NCBI RefSeq assembly: GCF_036370855.1
Contig: NC_088102.1
Span: forward strand, 44,305,835-44,369,834
Reading direction: 5' to 3'
DNA from: Dromaius novaehollandiae
Taxonomy: Eukaryota > Chordata > Aves > Casuariiformes > Dromaiidae
Length of the DNA: 64,000 nt
In this document: positions 31,804 through 45,100 of the stretch, piece by piece
How the letters are laid out: each line of letters starts with the position of its first letter
Numbering within the stretch: position 1 is the stretch's first letter
The notes under the pieces: model-generated
What the model saw: the letters and a program-made list of their open reading frames with translations, nothing else
What the model was told of the DNA's origin: nothing
Databases searched by the model: none
Made by a program: the position numbers and the translations under genes

Positions 31804-34800
31804 CTGCAGCAAATCAGAAAAGCAATAGTAAGTTCAAGCTTTACCCTCATATGAATAAAAGAAGATAAGAGAAGGAATATGATTATCACAGATCTAAATG
31901 CTGCAGAAAAGACTGCAGCTATAATTTCACTTTCCCAGCCCTAGAAGACATCAAATCTAAGACCTGTGTTTTAGGAGAAATCACACTTGCTTGCTGAGGA
32001 ATTAAATCGCCTGTACAAAAGCTGCTATGGCCCCTTTTATCCCAAGGTGTTCTGCAAAGCAACACAGACAGCTCCATCCTTTTGTGTTTCTTTTGAAGGA
32101 AAACTTCCAAGTATATGTTCTTCTTAGTTTTATATTAGCATTGCATTGCTGAAATTTCTTTAGCTCAGATCTGCAAACGCAGGCATCGTACTGCAGCTGA
32201 CTGCTGACAGTGTGCATGAGTGCTACTAATGGGACACAGCCTTTGCTTTCACATACATTTTAGCAGGAACATCACTTCCTCCTCTCAATAAATAAAAGGG
32301 GACTTCAAAAGAAAAACAAATACTTCTTCACTTGAAAATCTTATTTTGTGGCCACTTTTTTTCTCTTTAGAAGCTGCAGTATCGTAGCTAGCTCATCAGA
32401 TTAGAGTCAGGGTAATATAACTTAAAAAAAATCCACAAATGATGTTTCAAAGGTGAAAAACTGCTGATATCTATATTTGAAACTCTCACAATGAAGGAGG
32501 TGGCAGCTATTTTATGTCTATGACATTCAGGTTCCTACATGGAGATGGCAACCTTCCTACATTTTTTACACCTTTTATCTACACTGATCTCCAGATACTC
32601 TTGGTTTCACACAAGCAGCTCATGGCATCATAAAAACACACAAAAATTGGTTCAAATGTGTCTTTTTCGGACAGTTCCAGTGAAAGCATAAACGATGAGT
32701 AGACCAGAGAAAATAAACAATTCTCCTTACCTACTGTCAATCTCTCTTGTTAAAGGCTTGCATCTGCCTGTGTACATTACTGAAATGCAGTACTCTAGTG
32801 CTGCTCAGGTTACGCCCAGCTACTACTAAACAGAAGACGACAGTCTCCAGAACTGCTAACAAGCATCTTTTACCACTTTTTTACTAGCAACCTTTTCATT
32901 TGTAATGTCAGCATTTAGAGGTCTTTAAGCATGGGGCACTTACATTTCTTCTAAGAGATAAAGACAGGCAGACCAAAAAGTGCTTCTGTATTTCAAAAAA
33001 AAAAAAAAAAAAAATCTAAATATACATCCAGCCTTACAGAAGCTGCCACATAAGAGATTACAGTATATTTAATTCTGTGGTTACGCTAAGGGAGGGGCTT
33101 AAAACTACACTGACAACTCGTAAGCCTGATGTGCATACTAAGGTGAGAAAAAACAACAAATTAATATGTATGTTCCAATTATTGTTATAAATTAAGAGGG
33201 AAACTACAGCTTCTGGTCAGAAGTATGGCATGGTCCAATTAATAATATAATCTAGAGGCATGCATGGTTTGTCCAAGTGCTGACTGACAACGCAAGATGT
33301 CAAGAGCCTGAGAGCCAATCATGAGTAAACGTTCACTTTTGTATTAATAACAGCTGGAAAACATATGAAGGCTGTAACTTCTACTATGCACACAGGCTCA
33401 ACCATTCAAATTGAGGTGAGCCACTGGACAATTCGACTTTCTCTACTGTCCACAGACAATAATCCTGTGGGTTGCTGACATTATAGGTCATTGTGTGTCT
33501 ACAATATAGCGCCAGTATGCATCATGCGTAAGTCACCCAGTGTAAGTATATGTTGCCTATATTTCATTCCTGCTGCCCAAGGTCCTAAAAAAAGCAGAGG
33601 GAACAGCTCATTCAATTCTCAGTAAATCCAGTGGAAGATAGATCTGGTCCATGGACTCTACAGCCTTTTTTCTGTATTCCAGAAATACCAGAATACACCT
33701 GCAAAGTCACTTGGGAGAGCAATACTCACCGTTATAGAATTACTGAGCTGTTTGACCTTCTGCTCTAGTTGTTCTCTTTCCTGTTTTAAATCTGAACTCC
33801 ATTTAAGTAGTTTCTGTTTCTCCTCTTCTTTTGCTGCAAAACAGAATATTAATCATCTCAAGGAATAATACTTAAAATGTTCCTGTTACACACTGTAGAC
33901 GGAGGCTCTAATCTGCTTTATGTAAAGGGTGTAATTGTGTTTAAAGTCAATTCAACAACTTGCACACTGAATCACGTCTAAAATTTCACCTGCACAAACA
34001 AGCATCACAAAAACTGAACAAATACGTAGACTGCGCTTTTCATATTATGAGTGACCAAGGTTCTTCCCCTTTGATCTCCTTTTGTAAAGGAAATACTGTT
34101 CTATCCTACTCCCTTGTAACATTTTCCAGTATTACAAGTGAAATACAAGTGTTGTTCACCATTTTCCTACCTGCTTTATATGCGATATATGAATGAACAA
34201 TTGCTAAAGTTCCTGGCCATGGGATTGCTTCTTCCTTCTTTAGCATCTGAAAGAAAAGTGTGTAGACATTTAGCTGGTACACGACCTATCTCTAGGAATG
34301 GAAAAAGGAGAGAGAGAGAAAGAGAGGAAGACAGAGGATTTTCTTTCATGCCTATCATTAGTCTCAGCCCTGTTAACATTAAGCTTTGCAGACCTTTCTG
34401 AGATTAAAGAGAAGGAATTATTCACCAGTATTCATACATTATATGTACTGTAGCTCCCACAAAGGAGGCCTGTTTCTCACAAAGGCCAGCATTTTCTCAA
34501 ACTCCCTCCCTAGCCACAAAAAAACGTTACTAATGAAACTTAAAAACTTGAAAGAGGAAGAGATAGTATATCTAAAGTCAAACTTGCCAAGAGAAAGAAA
34601 AGTGATTTCATAGTTCAGACAAATTGCTGATTTTAGTTGTTCCGATGGGAGAAAACTTCTCATGGCACAGAGCAGTTTCCACACCATACATTCAAATATC
34701 ACACCTCCTTGCTAATATAACATGATACTGTCTTATTTCCCTTCTCTTATTAGAATCACCTTTAAATACACTTGCTAAAACCTCCTTATAAGGGTAAGCA

Positions 34801-36131
34801 TCATTCATGTCTTTAAGATCAGAAATGTATTCCTTCCTAAGGAACTTTATTTAGAGAGGAAAAACATATACTGTGTCTTTGTGATATGCAAATCAGAGAG
34901 GTGACTCAGAAGATAGAGGACTCAGTCACTGTACAGGGAAATAACTCAGATTTTTTTTTTCCTTATTTTGTGGTAACTAATCAGAGAAATATAAAGAGAA
35001 GGGAGAAGGTGAGAGTAAGGAAGAGCAATAATGGGGGAGTTAAAACATTCCCTCCTCATTTGCAACTACTGACCAAGTCGCTTGCATTTTGCGTTTTCAT
35101 TCTTCTGAACAGCATATCATATATCAGGCTGTTTTCTTACTTTACCATCTGGTTAACAGAAGGTTGCATGGGCTACCAAGCAGTATGCTAAATTAGACAG
35201 AATGCTAACAGCTTCAGACTGCTATTAACAGCAATCCTTTGCAACTTCTGGAGTTCCATGTAAGGGCTATGCAAACAGAAGCTTACTTCTTTGTTTTGTA
35301 ATGTCAGTGCAATTAGGGAAGAAATATTAAAATACAATCTACTCATTTCAATTGTGAACTTTCAGAGAGGGATTTGGAAGGAAGAAGACCCAAGCTATTT
35401 GCTTATCATCACTATTCTGATGATAGATGATACTATTAAAAGACATCATTGAAGACAACCCCTCTGATGTTTGATTTATACCAGCAAACAGTGGCTTGTA
35501 TTTTCTCAGTCTATGAAGGTAGGCTTGTGCAAATATCCTATTTACTTCTCCAGAAGAATATACTTATAATTGTTGAAGAAACAAAGTACTTAAAACATGC
35601 AACAAAATTTCTGTGGTCATAGAGAACCTTTCCCAAAAGTTTATGTGCTTTGCCCCAGAAAAGCAGAGTAAAAATACAAGGGTAACAAATAAGACACCTC
35701 AAGTCTGGGAGCACAAAAGGAGGACTTAAGTTTTTGTATTTGCGGGCACTCGAATTTGATCAAATTTACACAAGCCTTATTACAGATCAAATAGATTTGT
35801 TTAGTGTCAGGCTGTCTTGATCTGAGTAAGCCAAGTGGTTATTTTTAAGTCAAGGTTAAGCCAAGGTTATATTTTAAGTCAAGGTTATTTTCTTTAACTC
35901 AGAATAATCTTTGTAGTGCACTGTACGTAACTCTCCCTGTCTGTCAAACAATACCTGGTCTTGACATTTGGGACAGATCCACATGCCCTTGGGAATGGTT
36001 TTCAGAGGCGGGTCCAGACAGTCCAGGTGATAAACACGTGAACATGTGTCACACATCAGCAACTGCCCACTTTTTCTGCAAACACTGCAAAAATCCTCAT
36101 GGATATCGCCCTATAAAATTGAGGGGAAGGG

Positions 36132-36194
<63 letters not shown>

Positions 36195-39100
36195 GCAAAA
36201 AGTGAACTTTGACCTTTGACATCTACATCGTAGCTGAATGCAAACTTTATAGCACACACTATTGCTAAGGGGATTCCAAATGGTTATACCCTTTTCAGGA
36301 GGTGAAATGAGAAAACAGGTCAGGATGTCAGAAACACTACTTCCTCTGTCTTCCCAAGATAAAATGTCATAGCAAACACTTATTACCATAGCTTCTATTA
36401 ATAACTGCTACCCCATAGCCTGTTGTATTCAAGATTCCCTCCTTCCTCTGCTTTTCAACCTAAACTGATAAGCTACTCAGTATCTTAACCCTTCTCATTT
36501 TTGGATGTAAGCACAACTCCACTTTGGGAATGCAGATGAGGCTGCCTCTTGCCAATAACAGTATGTAAGAAACCCCAACCGAGTGATATCAAACTTAAAA
36601 GAACACTGTCAAAGATTTAGGTCACCTTTAACAATGAAACTGGAAGAAAATGGTGTTCTGACTGTAAATGAAATAGAAGTAATTATTTTCTGAGACAATT
36701 CTTTTCACTTCACTTAGGTTACCTCAAGCTGCACCAAAAAAGCTGTGACACAAAATTTTGTCACTCTCTACAGACAGCAGTTTCATCACTAACATAGGCT
36801 GAGAGCCAAAATGGATACAATGAGTTATTTCTAAATAAGGATTTTTTTTAGAAAGAATTTAAAACATAACTGACAGTGAATCTTAAAAAAATACAAGTTT
36901 AGTTACTATCGTATCATCATCAGAGGTAGTTCTTTTCTAGAGCCATTAACTCCCCAGAAAGGAAGGTCTGTTTTTTGTCACTTTTTTCTCTCTCTCTTAT
37001 TCCTGTTACTCCTGTCTCGTGCTTTGCAGTTTTCTTCTGTTTTCCTTTGTTTTTGTGGACATTTGAGTAAAAAGGCACTATGGAAAAATGGCTTAAAATA
37101 CACAGAGCTGGAAAAGGGGCATCCAAATGCCTTCCCCTCTCTTCTACCTGTGGGCTGTTCCGGCAACTTGACATATCCTTGGTCCCATCTGGAAGTCTCT
37201 CAGATACATAGTTCTAGGGGACTTCAGCCAAAGTTTCACACACGCAAGGGCTGCAAGATCACAACCTTCAGATGTGTATGATGAGGCAAACTGTGCATAT
37301 CTGTTCCCTTTGCATGAAAGACCAATGCATGCAATGTTTCATCTTGAGCTGTACAGTCTTTTCACATTGTGTGAATAAGTTCCATCATCTTAGAATGATA
37401 CTGGACTTGGCCACGCACTTACGCATTAAGTTGCCAGGCAAGAAAAATGGCACTAATCTCTACTGTGTATAAAATATTAAACATATTAAAAGAATGACAC
37501 ACAAGCAATCTACTAAGGTTTCTACTTTCTGGCTCTATTGCTGATGAGGTTTTTCTTTGAAGGGAATGCTATTCTTCTCTTAATTCCCAAGGTTAATGCT
37601 GCCGTTCTGTTTTGTAAAGGATCAATCTTTAGTGAATTTCCAGTGCCATGTTTTGGTTCCATAACTCCCATGGATCATTGAGAGCTAGGTTCTAGTATTA
37701 TTTCACCCTTTAATGCCAAAGTGTTTTTCAGTGTTAACTGAAGAATTAAATGAGTGACATTTCATGCCTCTTGTGAAGTGACCTGTGTAACTAGGCTGGT
37801 AAAAACCTGTTGCTCTATCATGCATTCTGCAAGTACAAGGAAGGAAAAGAAGGCAGGCAGAATATGTCATATAAGCTAAAACAAACTCCTCTGCAACCTA
37901 AGAAAAAGTTTAAGAGGAAAATTCTCACATTTTAGAAGAAAATTTTCATTCTAGAGAATTACGTGTTGTTAAGATGCTTTTGATTGCCACACACAACAAA
38001 GGCATTTGTTACCTAGCTGGGGGTTATTAGTATGCTGAAAACCAAACACTGCAAAATCTAACATCGTGCAGAAACAGATCTAAACAAGAGACTCATATAG
38101 CTGCTTCTTGAGGGGGTGACATTTAGAAGTTTAGACTTAGAAACTTCTAAATTCAACAGAATGTCAAAAAACAACAAGTCATGAGGCTGGTTAGTGTGCA
38201 GTCCTGGGGAACTAGTTGGAGTGGCAACACACATGCACAAAGTCCATAGTTCTATTCTCATTTGATTAAAACAATAATGCAAAACGCAGGGCACTTTCTA
38301 AGAATTAGCAACTAGGATTACCAAAATCCCAGCCACTGCTTAATTTCCAAGATATATCCCAGGTTTTATTTACAGTTAATAAATATATGTATGATGGGGG
38401 CTGGATTCTATGTTGTGACATGCACCCACTAACCAGCTTCTGGACCTGCACTGTGAAGCCTACAGGCAGCCGACTTGCATTAGAGCTGTACTCGCCAGGG
38501 CTGCTTTGATGTGTGCTACAGGCCAAGAAGACTGAAGAATAATTTCAGAACAGAGAAGTATAAAAGGTGATTTAAGGTCACTTTTTGTTTTGCACCAAGA
38601 GAAGAGAAAAGCAACCAAAAGCCTTTCAAATAGCAAACAGTTTTCTTTAGTTTGGTACAGTGTCTAGAGCAACAGGGCTGGCTTCAGACAACAGAACTAA
38701 ACAATACAGTATTAGATCAGAAATATATGTAGTTTGTGTGTTCGAACATGTAATATCTATATTTATATGTACACTACACTGGCAAAATAAGGGAAAACTA
38801 AATATTCTGTGCCAAAAATTGTGTATGGCCATGTAAATAAAGATGATCATAAAATATATGTATGATGTAAGTGAACTAAGGTATCACAGGAAATAATAAT
38901 TCTGGTGTTTCCTAACTTTTACCTGCTTGATTTTACAATCTGAACATTCTCTAAAGCTCTTCTCAATTGGAACTTTGTTCTGATATAAAAAGTTTACTAT
39001 TAAAAGGCATTTTGTAACCAGAGGCCTGAACCACCACTAGGATGGAGATTTTTAAATAGAGGAGAGTCTTGCGCTATTCTTGCTGCTGAGTGATTGACTG

Positions 39101-42100
39101 CCAAAGGCAACTGCTGTCCTCCAGGTGAATGTGCTGCTACTCTGTGACGGAGAATCACACATCACCAAGTAATTCACGGCCAATTAGCAGACACACAGAA
39201 AAAGTTTTGCTCAACCCCTGCCTACTGCATCACTTCCTTCCTTCTCCTCCTGAAGCTTCTGCTTCATCCTCCCTCAAAAATTCACCTGTGTCATTCAGAG
39301 AATGGCGATGTGGGAGAAAAGCAAGAAGGCTGCTCTGAGCTGCAGCGCCTGGTGCTGACAGCTTGGCCAAACTTGTAATTTGCACTAGGTTGTCTAAAGA
39401 CAAAGATTATTCGAATGGTAAATTTCAAATTTCCATTCTAAAGCCTATAAGAATTAGACCTTCTCAGCAAAATGAACATAAAAATATTCTAAAGATGGGC
39501 AAAAATACTGTTTCCTTCTGTATTTGTCTGAGGAACCGCTACATTGTTTTTACTGAGACTCTCAAAACAACCTTTTACTTAGGCACACGTGTCATGTTTT
39601 CAATTTATATTTCCTAAAAGCTGGAGGCTGTAACCACAGGCAACATTTTCCATCCTATCTAGAATAAACAGATCTTTCTATATTAGCACCATCCACTAAT
39701 TGTGTAGACCCAGTTTAACATGACATAAACCGGCTTTTCTGCCAAAAGATGTGATCCTGTCTTCTCTATACACCCAGGCAGTCATTTCTGTCCCCTGCAT
39801 CAGGCTGGCACAAGAATGCGTGCGGCTGTAAAATAAACCAGACCAGGTCACGATCTGGGCTAAGACTAATAGTATTTTAGCTACGTCAGTTCCCTTATGC
39901 AGATCACAGTGGGGCCTCAGAAATGTTGGTGCTGGCACAACACAAGAGGCAGCAAAGGGATCAGAAAATAACTGCTGGGGAAAGCAGGAATAGTTCCTTT
40001 CAGTAGCATTAATGCCTTCTGCTACTTTAACAAATCCATAAACTGTGGCATGAGTATTTCAGAGTATAATGTATTGTACATCTAATTAAGCTGCAAGCTC
40101 CTTAGATGAAAAGGACCTAATTTTCCTTTGTCTTCATCTCTGGCACCACTCATACTGCGGGTTTTTAAATAAACAGCATTATGCAGCACTTTTCCAACCA
40201 AGGATCCTAAAGCTTTTAAAAATATTACTAAGTTCTCCACACTCAGATGGGCAAAGGAAGCACTATGCCAAATGTATAAATGGGGGAAACCGAATCAGAA
40301 GGAAGGGATGTGACTGTACAAGCTTATACAGCAATTTTATAAGAACATATAAACAGAAGACTACCTTCCAGCTCAGTGCTGGCAATGGGAGACCGTTCCT
40401 CTCCCACTGATTAAGTTACTAAGGATTATAACATATAATGACAGAAGAACTGACCTCATATTTACTTCCCTTTTGCTATTTTGCTGTCTCTGAAGGTTCA
40501 AATTTTGTTAACAAAAAAATCTGAAATGTTGTTTTGATAAGGACTTTGAAATACATTTTCTGCTTTTATATGTATTTTATTTTATATGGAATTCAAAACC
40601 AAATATTGCTGAATCTAACAGAATTAGCTTAACTGATGGAGATATGGAACTTCAGGATTAAATTCTTTCAAAAAATTAAAACCCCAAAATGTTAATGATT
40701 TAATACTGCTGTTGCTTATGTATAAACTAAATGACTTGTCTGGAAACATTTTAAAGGAGATGTATATATTATTCCGAAGGGGAAGAGTGTTACTGTACTA
40801 TATTATAATATGCTCAGGTAAGAGAATATTAACTACCACTGCATAATCTTTCACTGTCTCCTCAAAAATATTTCTATTTTAATTAATTAATTAATTAATA
40901 TTAAATAATCCAATTAAATACTAACCAAATTCATCAAGCTGAGGACACTGAGAACTAAATTTGAACCCTAACAAAGTTCTCCACTCTTGATTCAGCCTGC
41001 TGTAGACAGGCACTGCAGAAAATAGGACAATATCACACTAAACTGTTTTGAGAGCTCTTATGGAGTGAGAAAAAGACCCAACAGTACACACACAGAAGTC
41101 AGGAGATGGAAAAGACCTACCACATTACTCAATCTTTTTCTTGGGGCCAATGCAAAAAATGTATTCTCCAGCATGTTTTCTAGTCATTTGTATTGTTTAC
41201 TTTTAAATGTCCCCAGAGATGGTGCTGCCCCATCTTGCATTTGAGAGGTTGTTCCACAGTCTCATTCATTTGATTGTCAGGAAGGGTTTTTTATAGTCAA
41301 ACACTGTTCTGCTCTCAAAAGTGACTATATAAAAGAACACCTTTTAATTTCACATACATATTCCCTATGTAACAAAATTGCATCTATTTACTTCCATGAC
41401 TCAGACACAATTGTACTATTTCTATTCCTGTTACTTATGCAGAGCAAATACAGCTCAGAGGCAAGAAGCTGGTTTCTATTCCCTCTGGTAAGCAGTCAGT
41501 AGAGCTGGTCACTCAGTCTGAGCACTTACAGTGGTGCAATTGCACAGAGGAAAGCTGCACAACTGTACCTTAAAAGCCCACTTCAGACAGCTGTGCCTTA
41601 GTTATATGGGATAATACGTGAAAAAGAAAGAGACCACCCTGACACAGATTGCAGAAAGAGTCTGCAACACTGGTATGTAGAAAAAAGCAAGCACCTTTTT
41701 ATTTTTAAACTGGGCCCACTAAGTAGTAGTCACTAAAGGGCAAGCACATTACTGGAAGTGTATAATGTATTGCCTACAACTCCTGAGAAATTTTGTGCAA
41801 TGAATTGTCTTACCCATACTAAATAGTCACAGTACACTTTCATTCAAACCATAGGGTACAGTCCCTTTGTTACAATGTCACTTCAGGCCTACACAGCAAC
41901 TCAGCTCAATTTTTTCCATTTTTTGTTTCCTGATGTTTACATCTGACCTTACAAATTTTTCATCATGTTTTTGCAAGAAATTAAAACAATGAAATAATGG
42001 TGACTTAAGAAAAGATCTGCCACTCAAAGCACAACCTATCTTTAAGTCAGTTTAAAATAAGGACACTTGCTTCTTTATTAATCATTACAAAATGACTAGA

Positions 42101-45100
42101 TTTCATTCAAGGCAGGTTGTGTGGCCTGAGCACAGAAGTGATGTATTTAGTTGCCCCAGTACATCAGAATTTCTGCAAACTCTGAGCACTGCTCCTGGCC
42201 GCCCTAGGTGTTTGAAGAGGTTTCCCTCCTTTCTCTCATTACAGAAAGGCCACAACTTTTTGTTACTATCGTCTGTAAGTAATACTCTTCATTTTCCCTT
42301 CTCCTCGTTTTCATGGATGACAGACTCAATTCAGTCAGACAAGATCTCAGACACTGCACAAAGGAAATGAGCTCATCTAGCATGACTGGTGCTTCCCAAT
42401 GTTTCAATCCACTGATGGACTTTTAAATAAAATCTCTACAGGATAAGAACATAGGTGTAAGAGTTAAAAGGAAGGGTGTTAAAGAACGCTTGACTGTTTC
42501 ACGGCACTGAACCAGGACAAATGATGAGTGAGACTAAAGAAACAAAATCTACAACAACTTTCCCTATGGCTGTTTCTGCGTATCCTTCCAAAAGTAAACC
42601 CTTCCCCAAGAGTTACTTACGTCTGTGGAGCTGGGGCTAGGCAGGGACACAGGCTGAACAGCTGCGGGAAAAGTAAATGTGGTCTCTGTCTTTTCATTTT
42701 CGGGGGAGTCAGGATAACTGGACAGAGGGGATGTAGGGGTCAAAGCCCCAAATCCCAGCACCGTGTTGTATTTAGGTGGACGACCTACACATTAACAAAA
42801 GGGAACAAAAAAAAAAAAGGGAAAAAAAAGGGAAAATGATCTTACATACCTTTGGCCAGTGGTCCTCATTGGCTAGCATGAAAAAGGAAATGATGTAGCA
42901 CAGAGAGGAAGTTAATATAAAAGTTACAAGTGGAAGGACAGAAGCAAAGATTTAAACATTTTTTAGAAATCTTTAAGCAGAATTTTGCGAGGAAAGAATA
43001 TTTAAAAGATGTATTTCAGAAGGAAAAGAAAATAAGCTCTGCAAAGGGTCAGAGAATCACTCCCAAGAAAGCAGTTTCCATTCCTAATAATTAGACTATT
43101 CAGTTTTTAGCAAAACATGTTGGCATCAAAACTAGAGAGAAGCCAGAATAACTACTATTAATTCCTTCTTCCTACTGTTATCCTGTACCTCCTTATCTAT
43201 CGAATGCCAGCTTAAACCTACACAAAGGTGAAGTCCTTTATCAGAAGCCAGCACTCACCATTCCAACCTCCTCCTCCTTTCCCCTTTTTTTAAACCCACT
43301 TGCCTACAGATCAGCACTTTCTGCCCTACTGGCACATCTTTTAAGCTAGGCTTACAGCAACCATCTCAAGAACAGATCCTGTTGTGTGACTCATATCCCC
43401 AGCACTACCCGCTGTAACTCTACAAGTTTCCACTGTAACCCTTCCCCCAATCTAATACTCTTTCTTAAATTCTCTCAGTCAAGTATGTTTGATTTTCCAC
43501 AACTCCTATATGCTTCTATAGACTAGCAGAAATGCAAAATGTGTTTGTAACAATCTTCATAAAATTATGTATGCAAAGCAAGACAACAAAAACAATACGT
43601 AACGACTGTTTTTGCCTCCCTTCTCCAGGGAAGCCCATGGATCTGTAAATGCTACAGGCGTTACAATCGAGGAATTATTCCTCAGACTCTACATTTCACA
43701 GATTGTCACACTATACCTATTAACATGCTAAACCTTGCATTTAAGGTCTGGATATGTTCCAGAACTAAGCATGTCCTTGGAAACAGATAGTGATGTCCAT
43801 GGCTGAAATTTCTGACATGCTCAGCAGCATCCAGAATTAAACTAAAGCTCTCAAGGGCACATGCTTGCATAAGCTCTTCACCTAATATATTACTATACTA
43901 ACTCAAGTCACAGAACTAATGCATACACCCAAATCTTTTGTCAGTTGAAAATGTGTGCTACTAATTTGGTGCTGATGCAAGGTGCAGGCTCACAACAGGG
44001 AGTGAGAAAAAAAGACAATATATTAGCAATCAGTGTGCAAAAACAGTCCAAGATAGTATCGAGTATAAATACATGCCATCCTTTCCACTGATACAGTAAT
44101 TGTGCACACTGAGCTATAAAATAGAATCAAGAAATCATTACTAGAAGAAGGAACATTTACTTATCCACAGAGCAGATATAAAATTCTCTCTGTATAATAC
44201 CTACATCATATCATTTTTTAAAAATACATTTAAGGTTATTAGAGGATGGCACTAGAGACTGATGTCCTTTATTCAGAAACAGCATGGCTGCAGAAGCGTC
44301 AGTTTTGCCATATTGCCTGCTGGACTGAACAGGTACCTCAAGGAGAGCACAGGTTAAATGCATATTTGACCTTGCAGCCAAAAAAAAATGATAATGGTTG
44401 TTGGTCAGGGCTAGGTAGGACTGTAGTTTTCCTCCTGCAGGCCCCTGTTCTATATGAACTGGACTAATATCAGCAATTCAAACAGACCCTACCAATACAG
44501 CCGAAGAATAAAGATCTTCAGTCAGATTTTCAGTCACTACTGGTCTTGATCAAATCTAAATGAACAGCTTAGATGGGAAAAGCTACATATTTCACTGTCA
44601 GTCCCCTGAATCTTCTGTTGAATTACAGAGACACACATGTATACTGACAGTGAAATTCAACACAGCACATGGCTTATACAGTTCCCTGATTTTAATCATA
44701 CAATATACAGCTTGCATAATATACTTTTTGGAGACTTAGGGTTTAAATATGCTTGATTACATTTTTTTAGACAGAAATAAGGATTAGAGAAGATATTAGG
44801 AGTCTAAGAACTGTGGAAAATCTAAAAAGTTAGGGGAAGATTGTCACATATGTGTGGTTGAGCTTAGTTTTGATTTTCAGTGCCCCACACAGAAAACAGT
44901 ATCAAGTTCTCTGCTATGCTGTTCTGACATGTGTTTTATCATTATAATCTAAATCCTAAAATTTCATGTGTTCTGCAGAAGGATTTCCACTGAATAACAC
45001 TGCATACCTATAAAAAAGATCATCTCTCATTTTAGGACAAATGGCACTCTGTTTGCAGAGAAGTGCTCAGTATGAGCGAAAAAGTTTTTCTTGTTCAAAA

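Larger units (their letters stand above)
36196..42620 (-). other. PHF21A: PHF21A intron I-J
   Basis: Long AT-rich intron without a recognised exon. It contains a MIR-like fragment (~40.2 kb), a TTAA microsatellite (~40.9 kb) and a CR1 fragment (~41.2 kb). Other stretches show nothing I can name. Confidence 0.65.

Noticed and set aside
36130..36165. Interstitial telomere (TTAGGG) array
   Set aside because: The unit is GGGTGA, not GGGTTA, and only six copies are present next to a GA repeat. A microsatellite is the simpler reading.
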